Notes: generated by a model from the sequence alone, not told the origin. 64,000 nucleotides of DNA from Cyclina sinensis (GCA_012932295.1 JAAONU010000003.1:25530361-25594360); one strand, 5' to 3'; shown: positions 15,301 to 25,762, numbered from the stretch's first letter. Made by a program: numbers and translations.

Positions 15301-17169
15301 GATTTTGGGGTCAAGGGGTCAAAGGTCAAGGTCAAGGTCACATTGACCTTGTAGGAAGAAACGGTTTCCGATCAATAACTAAAGAACGCTTAGGCCTAGG
15401 AACTTCAAACTTGGTAGGATGATTGTCCATCACCAGTAGATGACCCCTATTGATTTTAGGTCAAAGGTCAAGGTCACATTGACCTTGTAGGTAGAAATGG
15501 TTTCCGACCAGTAACTAAAGAATGCTTTGACCTAGGTTCACCAAACTTTGTATGCTGGTTGGTCATCACCAGTAGATGACCCCTATTGATTTTGAGGTCA
15601 TTAGGGCAAAGGTCAAGATCACAGGGACCTTCATCCTAAAATGGTTTCCGATCAATAACTAGAGAACGCTTTGACCTAGGTTCACCAAACTTGGTATGCT
15701 GGTTGCTCATCACCAGGAGATGACCCCTATTGACTTTGAGGTCATTAGGTCAAAGATCAAGATCACAGAGACTTTCATCCTTAAAACGGTTTCCGATCAA
15801 TAACTAGAGAACGCTTTGACCTAGGTTCACCAAACTTGGTATGCTGGTTGGTCATCACCAGTAGATGACCCCTATTGATTTTGAGGTCATTAGGTCAAAG
15901 GTCAAGCTCACAGGGACCTTCATCCTAAAAACGGTTTCTGATCAATAACTAGAGAACGCTTTGACCTAGGTTCACCAAACTTGGTATACTGGTTGGTCAT
16001 CACCAGGAGATGACCCCTATTGACTTTGAGGTCATTAGGTCAAAGGTCAAGATCACAGAGACTTTCATCTTAAAAACGGTTTCCGATCAATAACTAGAGA
16101 ACGCTTTGATCTAGGTTCACCAAACTTGGTATGCTGGTTGGTCATCACCAGTAGATGACCCCCTATTGATTTTGAGGTCATTAGGTCAAAGGTCAAGCTC
16201 ACAGAGACTTTGACTCTAAAAACGGTTTCTGATCAGTAACTAGAGAATGCTTTGACCTAGGTTCACCAAACTTGGTATGCTGGTTGGTCATGACCAGTAA
16301 ATGACCCCTATTGATTTTGAGGTCATTAGGTCAAAGGTCAAGGCCACTTGGACTTTGATCCTAAAAACGGTCTCTGATCAATAATTAGAGAACGCTTTGG
16401 CCCAACCACAAGCAATTAGGTGCTGCCAGGGGGCATTTATGTTTTACAAACATTTCTTGTTGAATTTTAAAGTTGTTTGTTTATGGGACAAAATAATTGT
16501 AAGAAAAAAAAATGAGCCTTTCCATAGGACAAAATGTAGGAAAAACAGTAAAGGTAAAAAGCTAAGAATGATCCTTGAATTCAGTATGAAGATGATCAGT
16601 CCAAAGTCTTACTAGCCATGTAGTCAGAGATTATACTCAAGGTCACAGTTACTTAAAATAGAACTTCTATTGAATTTTTGTTAAGTTATGAAATAACTTT
16701 TACAAAAGATAAGAAATTATAGGTTTCAGAAATAAGGAAACAGGCATTCATTTTATTTGTGCAAGTACAATCAAAATGCAATTCTTTGAATTTACATTTG
16801 ACCTGATAATTTCATGTTGGGTTGCATTTTTGATTGTATTAATTGTGTCTTTCTTTCATAAGAAAAAGTAATTTGGGTGCCAAAGAATGTTTTTAGCAGT
16901 ACACTTTCATATTTTTGAATGGCATTCCATTGATTGGTTTTGGCTGTAATTATATTTCCTTTCATTTCAGCTTTACTACGCAGAGTATCGCATTCAATGC
17001 TCGTAATGAGAATGAAGTGACATTGTTTGAACATCAAGTGGTAACGGTGATATCAATGCATGATCAGGAAGGCAATCCTGAATGGTGGTACGTGGAGGCT
17101 GACGGACAATACGGATATGCGCCAGCATCTTATCTCCACAAAATGGATGCTCATGGTGACCCAACTTGA
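354..17169 (+). CDS. DNMBP: Dynamin-binding protein (Tuba)-type Rho guanine nucleotide exchange factor, 3' part
   Basis: The gene runs in from the left; visible exons encode the C-terminal half. Exons: 354-433, 1348-1486, 2034-2275, 2920-3043, 3602-3693, 4316-4466, 5063-5168, 5801-6036, 6418-6549, 6949-7089, 7396-7581, 9712-9888, 10329-10527, 10975-11145, 11836-12032 and 16971-17169 (stop TGA). All have AG acceptors and GT donors. Order of domains: coiled coil (354-1486), an E/R/K-rich helix leading into a DH domain (2034 to about 5168, core helix IKPVQRILKYPLLL), a BAR domain (5801-9888), an SH3 domain (10329-11000, WYVDNG), a Ser/Pro and acidic linker, and a final SH3 (16971-17169, WWYVEADG). 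This order is that of vertebrate Tuba, a Cdc42 GEF linking dynamin and actin regulators; ARHGEF37/38 share DH-BAR-SH3-SH3. The N-terminal SH3 domains expected for Tuba are not in the window, so a shorter ARHGEF38-like protein is possible. Two exons carry one extra base each (4415-4417 and 16989). Confidence 0.88.
3966..4860. repeat. Two degenerate dispersed-repeat fragments (SINE-like) in DNMBP introns
   Basis: Segments near 3966-4020 and 4718-4770 share the string CTCAATGACTGCTTCCTGG or a close variant, followed by an ATTCAAACCAGT-type motif that resembles a tRNA B box. The same family recurs near 14735 and 43505. The copies are diverged and flank exon 4316-4466. I cannot define their ends. 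Confidence 0.35.
4415..4417 (+). other. One-base insertion in the DH-domain exon
   Basis: The run CCC inside ATAAAACCCTGTACAACG breaks the DH core helix. With one C fewer the frame reads IKPVQRILKYPLLLNELIK through to the donor. The exon (4316-4466) is 151 nt, while phase 0 at both ends requires a multiple of three. Everything before and after is open and conserved, so I read this as a consensus insertion error or a recent null allele. Confidence 0.88.
5336..5430. mobile_element. hAT-like element end in a DNMBP intron
   Basis: The sequence TAGGGATGTCAACGAGTATC followed by repeated ATCCGAGTACTCGGATATCC motifs looks like the terminal region of a hAT-type element. No matching opposite end was found in the same intron, so this may be a truncated copy. 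Confidence 0.35.
7966..9058. repeat. Direct duplication of about 386 bp inside the pogo-like element
   Basis: Unit 1 starts at 7966 and unit 2 at 8352, both with GTAAAACC, and they stay closely similar through the CCCGCCCTAGAGCGTCCTAA segment to the GATACAGCACGTAAG end. Unit 2 is longer only because of the SINE at 8557-8853. Confidence 0.75.
8557..8853 (-). mobile_element. tRNA-derived SINE with target-site duplication
   Basis: The insertion splits the second internal duplicate and is flanked by ATGTTTGC at 8549-8556 and 8854-8861, while the uninterrupted duplicate (about 8168) has the motif once. On the minus strand the head is a tRNA-like sequence with A box TAGCTCAATAGGTAGAGC, an anticodon loop TTAGTAA (AGT, threonine-like) and B box GGTTCAACCCC. 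The tail on the minus strand contains GTTGAAATCGGCATTAAACC, a motif also seen near 18745-18768. Confidence 0.8.
12112..12310. repeat. 86-bp tandem repeat, about 2.3 copies
   Basis: GTGACTAGAGATAGGTTTCT recurs at about 12114, 12200 and 12286, a period of 86 bp. The copies are nearly identical, suggesting a recent duplication. It lies just downstream of the exon ending at 12032. Confidence 0.8.
13790..13826 (+). repeat. G-rich tract in the last DNMBP intron
   Basis: A run of guanines broken by single T or C bases contains at least four G-tracts of three or more with short loops, enough for a G-quadruplex on the coding strand. Confidence 0.6.
13931..14107. repeat. 59-bp tandem repeat, three copies
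   Basis: AGGTTCCTTTTGTATATTCA starts at about 13931, 13990 and 14049, a period of 59 bp, with few differences between copies. Confidence 0.8.
14705..14892 (-). repeat. Degenerate tRNA-like SINE fragment
   Basis: On the minus strand, GCAGTGGTTATAGGG followed about 45 bases later by GGTTCGAACCCC resembles an A box and a B box. The flank carries the CTCAATGAATGTTTCCTAG motif shared with copies near 3966, 4718 and 43505. Confidence 0.45.
15138..16452. mobile_element. Minisatellite-bearing element, 145-bp units, pearl/Helitron-like
   Basis: The left edge (TATGCCCCCTCTTC) and right edge (CAGGGGGCATTTATG) form short inverted termini around an array of about eight units. The motif ATCAATAACTAGAGAACGC recurs at 15651, 15796, 15941 and 16086, a period of 145 bp. 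Every unit contains runs of AGGTCA half-sites. Bivalve pearl-type elements have this plan of a tandem core of about 150 bp between conserved edges; I make that link from general knowledge, not by comparison. Confidence 0.65.
16989..16989 (+). other. One-base insertion in the terminal SH3 exon
   Basis: The exon begins in phase with LYYAEY and then would stop after a few codons. Dropping one C (in GAGTATCGCATTC) gives YYAEYAFNARNENEV, a normal SH3 start, and the frame then runs to the TGA at 17169. Exon length is 199 nt where 198 is expected. An alternative donor in the previous exon that shifts phase by two could also restore the frame, so this case is less certain than the DH one. Confidence 0.65.
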
Positions 17170-18004
17170 AAATACCTTAAATGGTGACCAGTCTTGAAAA
17201 AGCTTAACTTCTAAAGTATACCAACAAAACCAGTTTTTCAAAGGAATATTTACAGATTATATTGAAATACCAACTGACTTAGTTGAATTGTCAGTTAATT
17301 AAGCCTGCTTGGAAACTATTGAATTTATTTTTCTGTTTGGTGTTTTCATTTGAAGCTCATTTTTGTATCTGAAAGTTTGGCTAAATCATGTTAAGTGACA
17401 AAAAAGTTGGACATTTTTAGTGGATATTGTGTTCCAGTACAGGGTTGTATTACTGTCATGTTAGTTTGTGTACTAATTAGATGTTCGTCTTCCTGTTAAT
17501 TTTGGTTTTCTCATTAATTTTTGTAATATATTTTTAATGTTTTGTCCATATTACTAAGGCAATGTGCAATTATGTTTATTTTTCCTTTACTTTATTGATC
17601 AACTTTAACATTATGTGATATTCAGATGCAGGTGTTATGAACATCAGCAAAACATTTGACATTATTGACACAAAGGAAAGCCGTGTGATAATCATAAAAA
17701 CTTCTGTTATTATCTTTTTTAACTTCAGTAGACTAGAGTCACTGAGTATGGCAGCACTAATGAAATGATTTATAACTAGGATGGTCTTCATAGCTCAGTC
17801 GGTCAAACATTGGTACAGTAAGTGAAAGGTGGGAGGTGCCTATCCTGGTTAGTGTTGGCTATTTGTTATTAGGAGTGTTACGGTTAGGCTCGAAATTTAT
17901 TCTTGAAAGCGTTTAGTACCACAGAAGATATTTGTGAATTATAATAAGTGCCAGAATCCACAACAATGCAAAATAGCAGATAAAGAAATTTATTGTGTCC
18001 AAAT

Positions 18005-18038
18005 CAGGGTCTTTCAAATAGCTATTTGAAAGACCCTG
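18005..18038. repeat. 34-bp perfect palindrome
   Basis: CAGGGTCTTTCAAATAG is followed with no spacer by its exact reverse complement. The right arm's CTATTTGAAAGACCCT recurs at 20877-20892. A CAGGG start is typical of hAT-type termini, so this may be two element ends fused after loss of the interior. Confidence 0.85.
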
Positions 18039-18650
18039 CAAATGAAGCTTATGTCTACCACCAGATGGGGTCCAATATGTGGTGTACCTTTCTAAAGCAT
18101 AATTTAAATACTCTTTAAGGCATTTGACATCAACTGAAATTTGATAGGAAGTGGAATTTCATTGGACAGACATATTTCACATAAATTATAGTGTTAGCTT
18201 TGTTCCTTGAAGCTAATAGTTTTTTCAGGTTTAAATTAGATCACTGGAACTGGTATTTTAAGGTTGTCATAAGCACTTTTATTAAAAATTTATTTCATCA
18301 GAATATTATTGGCAGTTGCTTTTTTATTGAACAATTGTAAAATATTAAAAGAACAAAAACAGTGATACCATGTTAATCTAAAACTGGTAGTCTAAAGACT
18401 GTGAACTTGTCTGTAGTAAAAAGGTTTTGTACTGGTACAAGTGTAAGGTTGACATGACCTACTTTTTGATAACCGGTATGTGAACTAAGAAGCTGAAACT
18501 TGCCACTGTTTTTCTAGGGAAGCTATTTATATTATATTTAACTTGAAAATTGTTAGTGTCAACATTGTTTTCCTGTGTTGCTGACAGGTCGCTATAGTTG
18601 TCAGCATTATAGTTTTCTTGTGTTGGTTGTATCATAGTTTTAGATGGAGG

Positions 18651-18770
18651 TTTAATGCTGACACTTTGGACTGGGCCTGTTGTTAGTGGCCTTATGTGGT
18701 TCGACCCTGAGTCGGGCCTGTCTCAATATGACTATAGTTGTTGAAACTGGCATTAAACCTGAGTTCACTA
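18651..18770. repeat. Short inverted-repeat element with a SINE-like tail
   Basis: AGGTTTAATGC at the left faces GCATTAAACCT at the right. The right side, GTTGTTGAAACTGGCATTAA, resembles the tail of the SINE at 8557-8853. It may be a truncated or foldback relative. Confidence 0.4.
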
Positions 18771-20510
18771 AATGGTGACTGGTGTAGTAAATTTTACATC
18801 TACCTAGTTAAAGCAAATACCAAACATTTAAGTATGTCCTTATTGAAAGCTTACTTGCCTTAACTGCTATATGTATGTATAAGATCGAGTGTGAATAATC
18901 AAATCTGATAATCATATACATTCCATTATTATTGTTAGTTATATTTTATTTTTAAATGGTAAAGCAATACCTAAAAACATTTATTTCCATTAACATTCAA
19001 AATAGAACAAAGCAACTGCAGAATTATGGTGTAATTAAATTGAATGCAAATTTCTGCATTCACCAGTTGTGACTATAGATGTTTATTTTTTAAGTTTAAT
19101 TATGTATTAAATGAAAATTAGCCACAACCCAGTTTGTGATACAGTGCAAATATACCATTAGCATACTGACAATGTAGTGTCAAATGACATGTTTTTTACA
19201 GTGACTGAAAAATGGAAACATTGAGGTTTTTTGGTCAGGAGAGTTCATGTAGTATTATGTGGAAAAAAGGATTAAAACATGAGAAAACTGTAATGACAGA
19301 TGTAGTGAGATATGTTTTAAAAAAATTGATATCATATTTCTTACTTCATCTAACTTACTTGATCAAGGGGTGAATGCAGAAAAGAGCTGTCTGCTTCTTT
19401 ATTCTTCAGCACTTAGAACTGTTTCCCATCAACCCCTGAGATGCAATTTTATGAGATTTTGAGCCTATTTTATGTGCAGCATATATTGAAATGTAGGTAG
19501 AAGAATTTTAGTGCTACTATTGATTGAAAAACTTACATGGACTGAAAGAGAAATCATTTAACTGTAGAAATCTTTCATATCTTTTGAAAGTTTGGAAAAA
19601 TATCCATTTCTGCTTCATTTGAACCTAGTCGGATAGTTAATATTTATACACTGGCTTTACTGTGTGTATCTAAAACCAGTAAGGCACATAACTATTCCTT
19701 TCACTCATTTGGTCGGAGCAGTTCCGGACAGTAAAAGATTTTGCCTGAATCAGAACTATCCAGAAAAGTGTGATTGTTAGCGTATTTTAAACTTAATACT
19801 TTTTAATGGTTATATTGTCAGATTGCAAAATGGTAAGATTTTAAAAGTAGATCTATTCTGTCTATAAGGTAATGTAAATGGTACTATTTACATTACTCAT
19901 GCAAACAAAATTTGTTTCTCAATAAAAAATTGATTCTTAGATGTAACACAGATTTGAGTGGATTTCCACTGTTCCTGATTTGCTTTATGCCTATTTGATA
20001 GGGTACGCTACTGTCATGCTCAATAGAAACCATGTCATGATAGAAAAAAAAAAACTATTTCAATTTGGTCTGGATATTATCTCATTTTCCAGGGTACAGC
20101 TTAATTTAAACATGTCATATCATTTTTACATCAGTGCAGCAACGTTATGAGTGTTACTTTTTTTACTGCAGTGGTCGTTTAACCCGATTGCTCTATCTTT
20201 GTGTTGAACGAAAAAGTGGTTAACAACATGTGTATCACAAGTTTCTTTTAGATGGTGAGAAACATATTGCCATAACGTTATTCATTACTGCAGCCATGCC
20301 AACTACTTATATAGTTGAGTATTTTTTCATTGATTTCATAGTACCATAACATTGATCCTGCATAATTCTTACATGCTCAGAATACTCAAAAAATAGTTTA
20401 ATTTATTGCAGATTATAATCTTTCTAACATTTTTATGTTTAACTTACATGTATATAATAATATAATGCATGCTTAGTTTTATATCTGAATCTGGCAGCAT
20501 ATTTACCCAG

Positions 20511-20662
20511 TACTCCAATGAATTACACAGCATATTTGTCCTGTACTCCAATGAATTACACAGCATAATTTATTTGTCCTGTACTCCAATGAATTACACA
20601 GCATATTTGTCCTGTACTCCAATAAATTACACAGCATATTTGTCCTGTTCTCCAATGAAATG
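20511..20662. repeat. 33-bp tandem repeat, about 4.5 copies
   Basis: TACTCCAATGAATTACACAG recurs at about 20511, 20544, 20582 and 20615, with a five-base insertion in the second unit. The unit is 11 codons long, so it keeps a frame open by chance. Confidence 0.8.
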
Positions 20663-21139
20663 TATAAAGCTCACTCAAAAATTCTTTTCTTCATACGAAA
20701 TGAAATTTTGCTATGCTCATCAGCTCATTATAACGCTGGTTTTACCTTTTGAATCATTGTTTTATTTAAAATGAATTTTCCCCCATTTTCATATGCTAAT
20801 GTTTTTGGTAAACAAAGGCTTTGTATGATAAATATTTAAAAGATTTATATGAAGTATATATGTCAGATCAGGGCGCTATTTGAAAGACCCTTGTCAGAGT
20901 ATTACTTCCCTTGTTCTAGTTTTCATGAATCAGTGAGATACATTTGTGTAGAAATTCACCTTTTCTTACCTCGATACAGTATTTTAGGTTGTTTGTTTTT
21001 CATATTAATTGCATAAATGAAACATACATGTATTAACTTATACTTAATGAATCTTCATGTAGAAATGATTGGAGTCAGTTTTGATAACCATTGTTGTACT
21101 TCAGCAAAAAAATTCTTTCTATTTATAAATTTTTCTTAA

Positions 21140-21569
21140 AGCGACTGACTCACAGAATTTAGCTGAATATTTTTTTTTCTTTAAAATTTAAGAGAAGTTA
21201 ATAAACTATTGAAAAAAGATAATATTATGTTTCTATACACCATGAAAACTGAAAAAAAAGTTTTGATTTCACCAGGATTCGAACCCATGCCCTTTCAGTC
21301 AGTAAAATATTGAGCGACGATCTACACCACTGAGCCATATAGACTAGTTATCAAGACACATCAAAATTAGTGATATAACTAAAGTATCTACCGTGTTACT
21401 CATACAGTAAATTTTTTACTGATAAAAGTGTGTAAAACTTTATATTGTGATGTTTTTCTGTAACAAAAATGGGTCAGTTACTCAGTTTAGATATGTTCTT
21501 CACAATTACAGCTAGAATTTCTACATGTATAAACATTTTCTTCGTCGGCCCATCGGTGAGTCAGTTGCT
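21140..21569 (-). mobile_element. TTAA-flanked inverted-repeat element with internal tRNA-like module (copy B)
   Basis: The element starts AGCGACTGACTCACAGA and ends with the complement TCGGTGAGTCAGTTGCT, and TTAA flanks both ends (21136-21139 and 21570-21573). On the minus strand its middle carries A box TGGCTCAGTGGTGTAGA and, about 45 bases on, a perfect B box GGTTCGAATCC, the spacing of a tRNA gene. TTAA targets with short inverted repeats are typical of piggyBac-type MITEs, while the internal module is typical of SINEs. No protein is encoded. Confidence 0.8.
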
Positions 21570-21721
21570 TTAAGTTTGGGTCGTCATTGATATTTGAAAA
21601 CATTTTACTTTTAAATAGACAAGGCTGAGAAAAGGCTGTTGTCTGTAATATGAAGATATGTACAGGTGGATATGAAATATTGCTACATTGAATATTACCT
21701 CATTACGTATTTCATGAAAAC

Positions 21722-22018
21722 TTTTGTTACTCTGGTACAGACAAAATTGCAAATGCCTACTTCATGAAAGACTTCATTACATTTGGAAAGACAAAGCTTG
21801 CAAATGCCTATTTCATGGAATACATTGTAACATTGGGACAAACAGAACTTTCCAAATGCCTTCATGAAATATTTTGTTACATTAGGACAAGCAGAGTTGA
21901 CAAATACTTATCATTAAGACTTCTTAACATTGGGAAAGACAAACTGTGCAGATGCCTATTTCATGAAAGATTTTGTTGCACAGGGCAAACAGAGTTTGCA
22001 TACACTTACTTCATGAAC
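21722..22018. repeat. Diverged tandem repeat of about 60 bp
   Basis: A theme of TTCATGAAAGACTT-type sequence followed by CATTTGGAAAGACAAA-type sequence and AATGCCTA recurs roughly every 60 bases. The copies are strongly diverged and the open frame over them is not convincing as a protein. Confidence 0.5.
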
Positions 22019-22574
22019 ATTTGCAGAATATCAGTGCCAATAGACAGGAATCATTTTACAGTATTAATTCAAGTTTATTCCCACAATATTCATAAATAAC
22101 AAGCATCTTAATTTAGATAGTTGCTGCCTTTTATTCAGCTTTTAATTTTTTCTGTTTAAAGAAGTTTAGTGAAGCAGTTTATCTCTGTCAGTGCTTAAAT
22201 ATAACTTGCATGTCAAATATACGTACCAGTAGATTTATAGTTAAACAAAATTATGTATACATGTTTACGCTTTTTCTTTTTTCATTGAAGTTAGATCGAC
22301 AGTTAAACTTTACGCAAATGTGATACTATTTGATTTAGTGATTCATTTCATTTGATTCATTTTAATGTAGAAGCATTTTTAAATACATTTGAATATGGAT
22401 GCCGTGACTTTCACATGCAGTTACTATCAACATCATTATGTGTTACTTAATGTATTAAATGCCTGTGAGACCCTTGCTTTGGAATGAAGTTGTTAAGATT
22501 GATATAGCTGCATAGAACTTCTAAAGTTTTCACACACTTTGAAATATTTTACCATCATAGGTCAAACAATTGTT

Positions 22575-22862
22575 TTACAGTCTTGGAAGTTTGGAAATAC
22601 TTTTTGGGTAGGAGTTACAGTCTAGAAAATTTGAAAATACTTTTTGGGTAGGAGTTACAGTCTAGGAAATTTGGAAATACTTTTTGGGTAGTGGTTACAG
22701 TCTTGGAAGTGTGGAAATACTTTCTGTGTAGGTGTTACAGTTTTTTAAATTTTGAAATACTTTTTGGGTAGTAGTTACAGTCTAGGAAATTTGGAAATAC
22801 TTTTTGGATAAGAGTTACAGTCTAGGAAATTTGGAAATACTCTTTTGGGTAGGGGTTGCAGG
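22575..22862. repeat. 40-bp tandem repeat, seven units
   Basis: TTACAGTCTAGGAAATTTGG or variants start at 22575, 22615, 22655, 22695, 22735, 22775 and 22815, an exact 40-bp period. Confidence 0.9.
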
Positions 22863-24108
22863 GAAAGGGGTGACTTTTGAACCAGAATTTTTATCACAGT
22901 TTTTCCTGTCTCTTCACTGGTTCTTTGTCTGTGATCTTCTAAGTGGTCTTACTGTTATGATAGAAATTGAGTTTTTTTTATGATATTTAAGAATGTATGT
23001 CGTATTTGAATATTTTGCATTTAATTTGTTAATAAATCACTACATGTATGAAACTCAATCATTGTTTTATGTACTCCATTGTTACTGTAAAACTGTTTTC
23101 TGCCTATCCTTCTTTGCCCCACATTTTGAAGTCCAGAATTTCCAGACTTTATTGTTTTTCATTTTGAAATGTTCTCCAACAACTGAATAAGGTAAAGTAA
23201 AGGATTACAATTTTCATCTGCTGTGATGAATGATGCTGTAAAATTTTCTTAGCTGACCAGAGCTAATCATTCTAATGTTGAGCTTTCAAGATGGCTGTAT
23301 CCCGGATCATCCATCTCTGTGCACAATTTGTTTTAAAAGATGTTTCCTCCTATAGTACTGACTGAAAATTGGTTTAATTAAGCAACAATTTTCTTTGTCA
23401 GAAACAGTATCAAAACTGTTAAAAAATCCATTCAGTGCAAACATCCATAGAAGGAAAGTCTTGTCCAAACCAAGTTACTAATCCTGAAGTTTTGTTTCTA
23501 GTAATGCCTAGACAACATGTAGCAACATTATGTAACTTAAATTATTATTCAGGTCATTACTGGCCACATCTGATGGGTTATGTTTTACAGAGACATATAT
23601 AGGAGAACCTTTAAAATCTTGTCTGAAACTGCAAGACTGGAAATAGGTAGCATGTTAAGTGGACCACAACCACAATTTTACAAAGGATGCCATCTGGAAC
23701 ATTTATATTGGCACAGTCCGAGGGTTACATGCTGTTCATAGATTGTATAAGGAAAATCTTTTTAAAAAATCTTGACCAACTAGTTTGTCAAACAAAAGGG
23801 GCATGATAGCCCTACCCACACATTCCAGTCACGGCCATTGTTCTAAAGTTGCGAGTCAACCACAGTTCAATCTAGCACAGGATGTTCATTCATTGTGAGC
23901 TTTCTTAAACAACCTTTGTCATATATTGCCTATTGTGTGACGTGCATCGCACACGGTCAACATTTAGCTTGTAAACAGTTTTTATTTAGCTTTCATGAAA
24001 CATTTTATGAATAATTGCCTGTCTACCCATAATTCCTCGCAACTGCAATAAATCTTTTTAGAACGTGCTCATTCTTATAATTTTGTAGTATCTTGTATGT
24101 GAACTCAA

Positions 24109-25755
24109 TTACGACAATATATAATACAGTCTAGCGTAAAGCATATCTTTAATTTCTTCAGCCGCTCTTCCCTCCAGTCTCAGTGCATGTATGTCAAACT
24201 TTATCAATTGATCAATATGAGTATCTATAGCGAGATACCGTTCGTTTTGTGAAAGAAGTAGATTGTGCTCCTCTACCGACATTTCAGGTCTCTGTGTCTC
24301 ACATCTAATGATCATTTTCAAAAGCACCAGACTCTCTACCTTTTTTCTTTTTTCACTTAACTCTATCAACGTGTCAGGAGTCGTGTACATCACCACCATA
24401 GCGTCACGTATCTTATCACATCTCAGAAGCATTCTTCGTCCTTCATGAAGAAGATCACTCAGCAAATTGATCAGTTGTTGTCTCTCCTGGATGTCTAATC
24501 TGCCGGCTAACAAGTTTCTCTCCGGTATCATGTAACTTGGGAGATTTTTCTCAATGACACAGGACCTTAAATAAATAAGGCAATCAAATAATCTGTCAGT
24601 TAACAAATCTTTATCGAACTCCTTGATACCTTTTCTCTCGCTTATCCAGAAAACAACATTTTTCATTAGGTATGAGGTCAAATTCTTACAAAATGGTTTT
24701 AAAACAGACTTAGATAATTGCTTAAGCAAAATGTATACTTTCAGCTGTGTTTCATTTAAATTTCGCATCAAGTGCAATTCTGCAAGTGAATAACATATTC
24801 TCCATTCTCTGTACATGTCCAGGGATTCCTTAAACCCCACTGGAACAACATGGCCATCAAACCGAGATAGTTCATCTATGGTATCTTGCGAGGGCCATCC
24901 ATGACGACGATGTCGTGTCACCCACTTTTCTAAAATACCAGGACAAAAACATTTAAAACAATATACATTATCTGTATTTGAGTATTTGTCAGTTAATGGT
25001 GTTGATGGACCACTTATTTCCTTGCGCTTGATACATGTATCTCTAGTTTCTTGTCCCAGCTCACCAATTACCCATGCAATATAAAACTGGCTAGACAGAT
25101 AATATAAACCGTTCTCTGACTCAAACAGAGATTGACTTATCTCATCATAAAGGCCTTTCCCCCCTGCCTTCACTAGCTTTAATCTTGTATACCCAGGAGA
25201 GGTTTCGCTTCTGTCAGTCTGAAATAATGCCATGTTCTCCAGACGAATAAATGGATCAGGATTGTCAGCAGCTATTATGCCTTTTGTTATATACATGTGG
25301 TCAAAGTCACTCTCATAATACAGAGCTGTTCCTTCCCCTTTACCACCTGTAGTAACTTCTGTACATTGATTTTGACGGCGATTTGCTAGCCTGTCACGTT
25401 CGGAATACATAATTTGCCTCTTTTTGATCATATCATAACTATATCCCAGGAGGTCCATGAGCTCATAGATATAACGAGAAAATTTCCTCATGGAGCCTGA
25501 AGTTAGATGGTCTAAACATTGTTCCCGGAGGACTGGATCTGTGCAAAAAAATTCGTGATCTGGAAAATAGGTAACGAAGGAAAGTAAACGAACAAATAAA
25601 ATGTAGTGATAAACATTAAATGATATCGACTGAAAAACTCTAATTAAAGAAGGCAAAATAATACATGAAACTTGGTGTAAATACTGACCAGTTTTGTCTA
25701 TTGAATACAAATGATTTCCGAGCCATGACCAGTTTTGCCTGTTGAATAAAATCAT
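24109..25755 (-). CDS. Mab-21 domain (cGAS-like) nucleotidyltransferase-fold protein
   Basis: A 548-codon open frame. The nucleotidyltransferase signature lies at residues 135-154, TTGGKGEGT followed by ESDFDHM, where D150 and D152 match the metal-binding acidic pair of cGAS/Mab-21 proteins and E141-G142 match the usual EG. The expected GS before it is GG (137-138). Residues 279-320 carry RHRRHGWPSQ, HVVPVGFKES and EWRICYS, and 361-373 carry SYLMKNVVFWISE, the conserved C-terminal helices of molluscan Mab-21 proteins. Some family members are cGAS-like receptors that make cyclic dinucleotides after nucleic-acid sensing; others seem inactive. Residues 1-65 may be an artefact: an intron-like TTTTCCAG acceptor lies just before the base at 25559, where homology begins (DHEFFCTDP). 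No frameshift is seen. Confidence 0.88.
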   Translation of the reverse strand: MILFNRQNWSWLGNHLYSIDKTGQYLHQVSCIILPSLIRVFQSISFNVYHYILFVRLLSFVTYFPDHEFFCTDPVLREQCLDHLTSGSMRKFSRYIYELMDLLGYSYDMIKKRQIMYSERDRLANRRQNQCTEVTTGGKGEGTALYYESDFDHMYITKGIIAADNPDPFIRLENMALFQTDRSETSPGYTRLKLVKAGGKGLYDEISQSLFESENGLYYLSSQFYIAWVIGELGQETRDTCIKRKEISGPSTPLTDKYSNTDNVYCFKCFCPGILEKWVTRHRRHGWPSQDTIDELSRFDGHVVPVGFKESLDMYREWRICYSLAELHLMRNLNETQLKVYILLKQLSKSVLKPFCKNLTSYLMKNVVFWISERKGIKEFDKDLLTDRLFDCLIYLRSCVIEKNLPSYMIPERNLLAGRLDIQERQQLINLLSDLLHEGRRMLLRCDKIRDAMVVMYTTPDTLIELSEKRKKVESLVLLKMIIRCETQRPEMSVEEHNLLLSQNERYLAIDTHIDQLIKFDIHALRLEGRAAEEIKDMLYARLYYILS

Positions 25756-25762
25756 TTCCGAG
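25682..25762. repeat. Tandem duplication of about 41 bp at the start of the Mab-21 frame
   Basis: Two adjacent copies begin CATGACCAGTTTTG or CCATGACCAGTTTTGCC and end in ATTTCCGAGCCA. The duplication covers the first potential start codon of the long frame. Confidence 0.75.

Larger units (their letters stand above)
17170..24108. other. Spacer between DNMBP and the Mab-21 gene
   Basis: No convincing exon was seen on either strand. The first part is probably DNMBP 3' untranslated sequence; an AATAAA motif occurs near 19921. The rest is AT-rich with the palindrome at 18005, tandem arrays at 20511 and 22575, and the TTAA element at 21140. A weak tRNA-like start (TAGCTCAGTCGGTCAAA) occurs near 17793. 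Confidence 0.5.

Noticed and set aside
354..17169. DNMBP as a processed or decayed pseudogene
   Set aside because: Introns are present, splice sites are intact, and only two single-base insertions interrupt an otherwise conserved frame.
20469..20774. 101-codon frame with repeated SNELHS peptide
   Set aside because: It comes from a 33-bp tandem repeat whose length happens to be a multiple of three; composition and context are not those of a gene.
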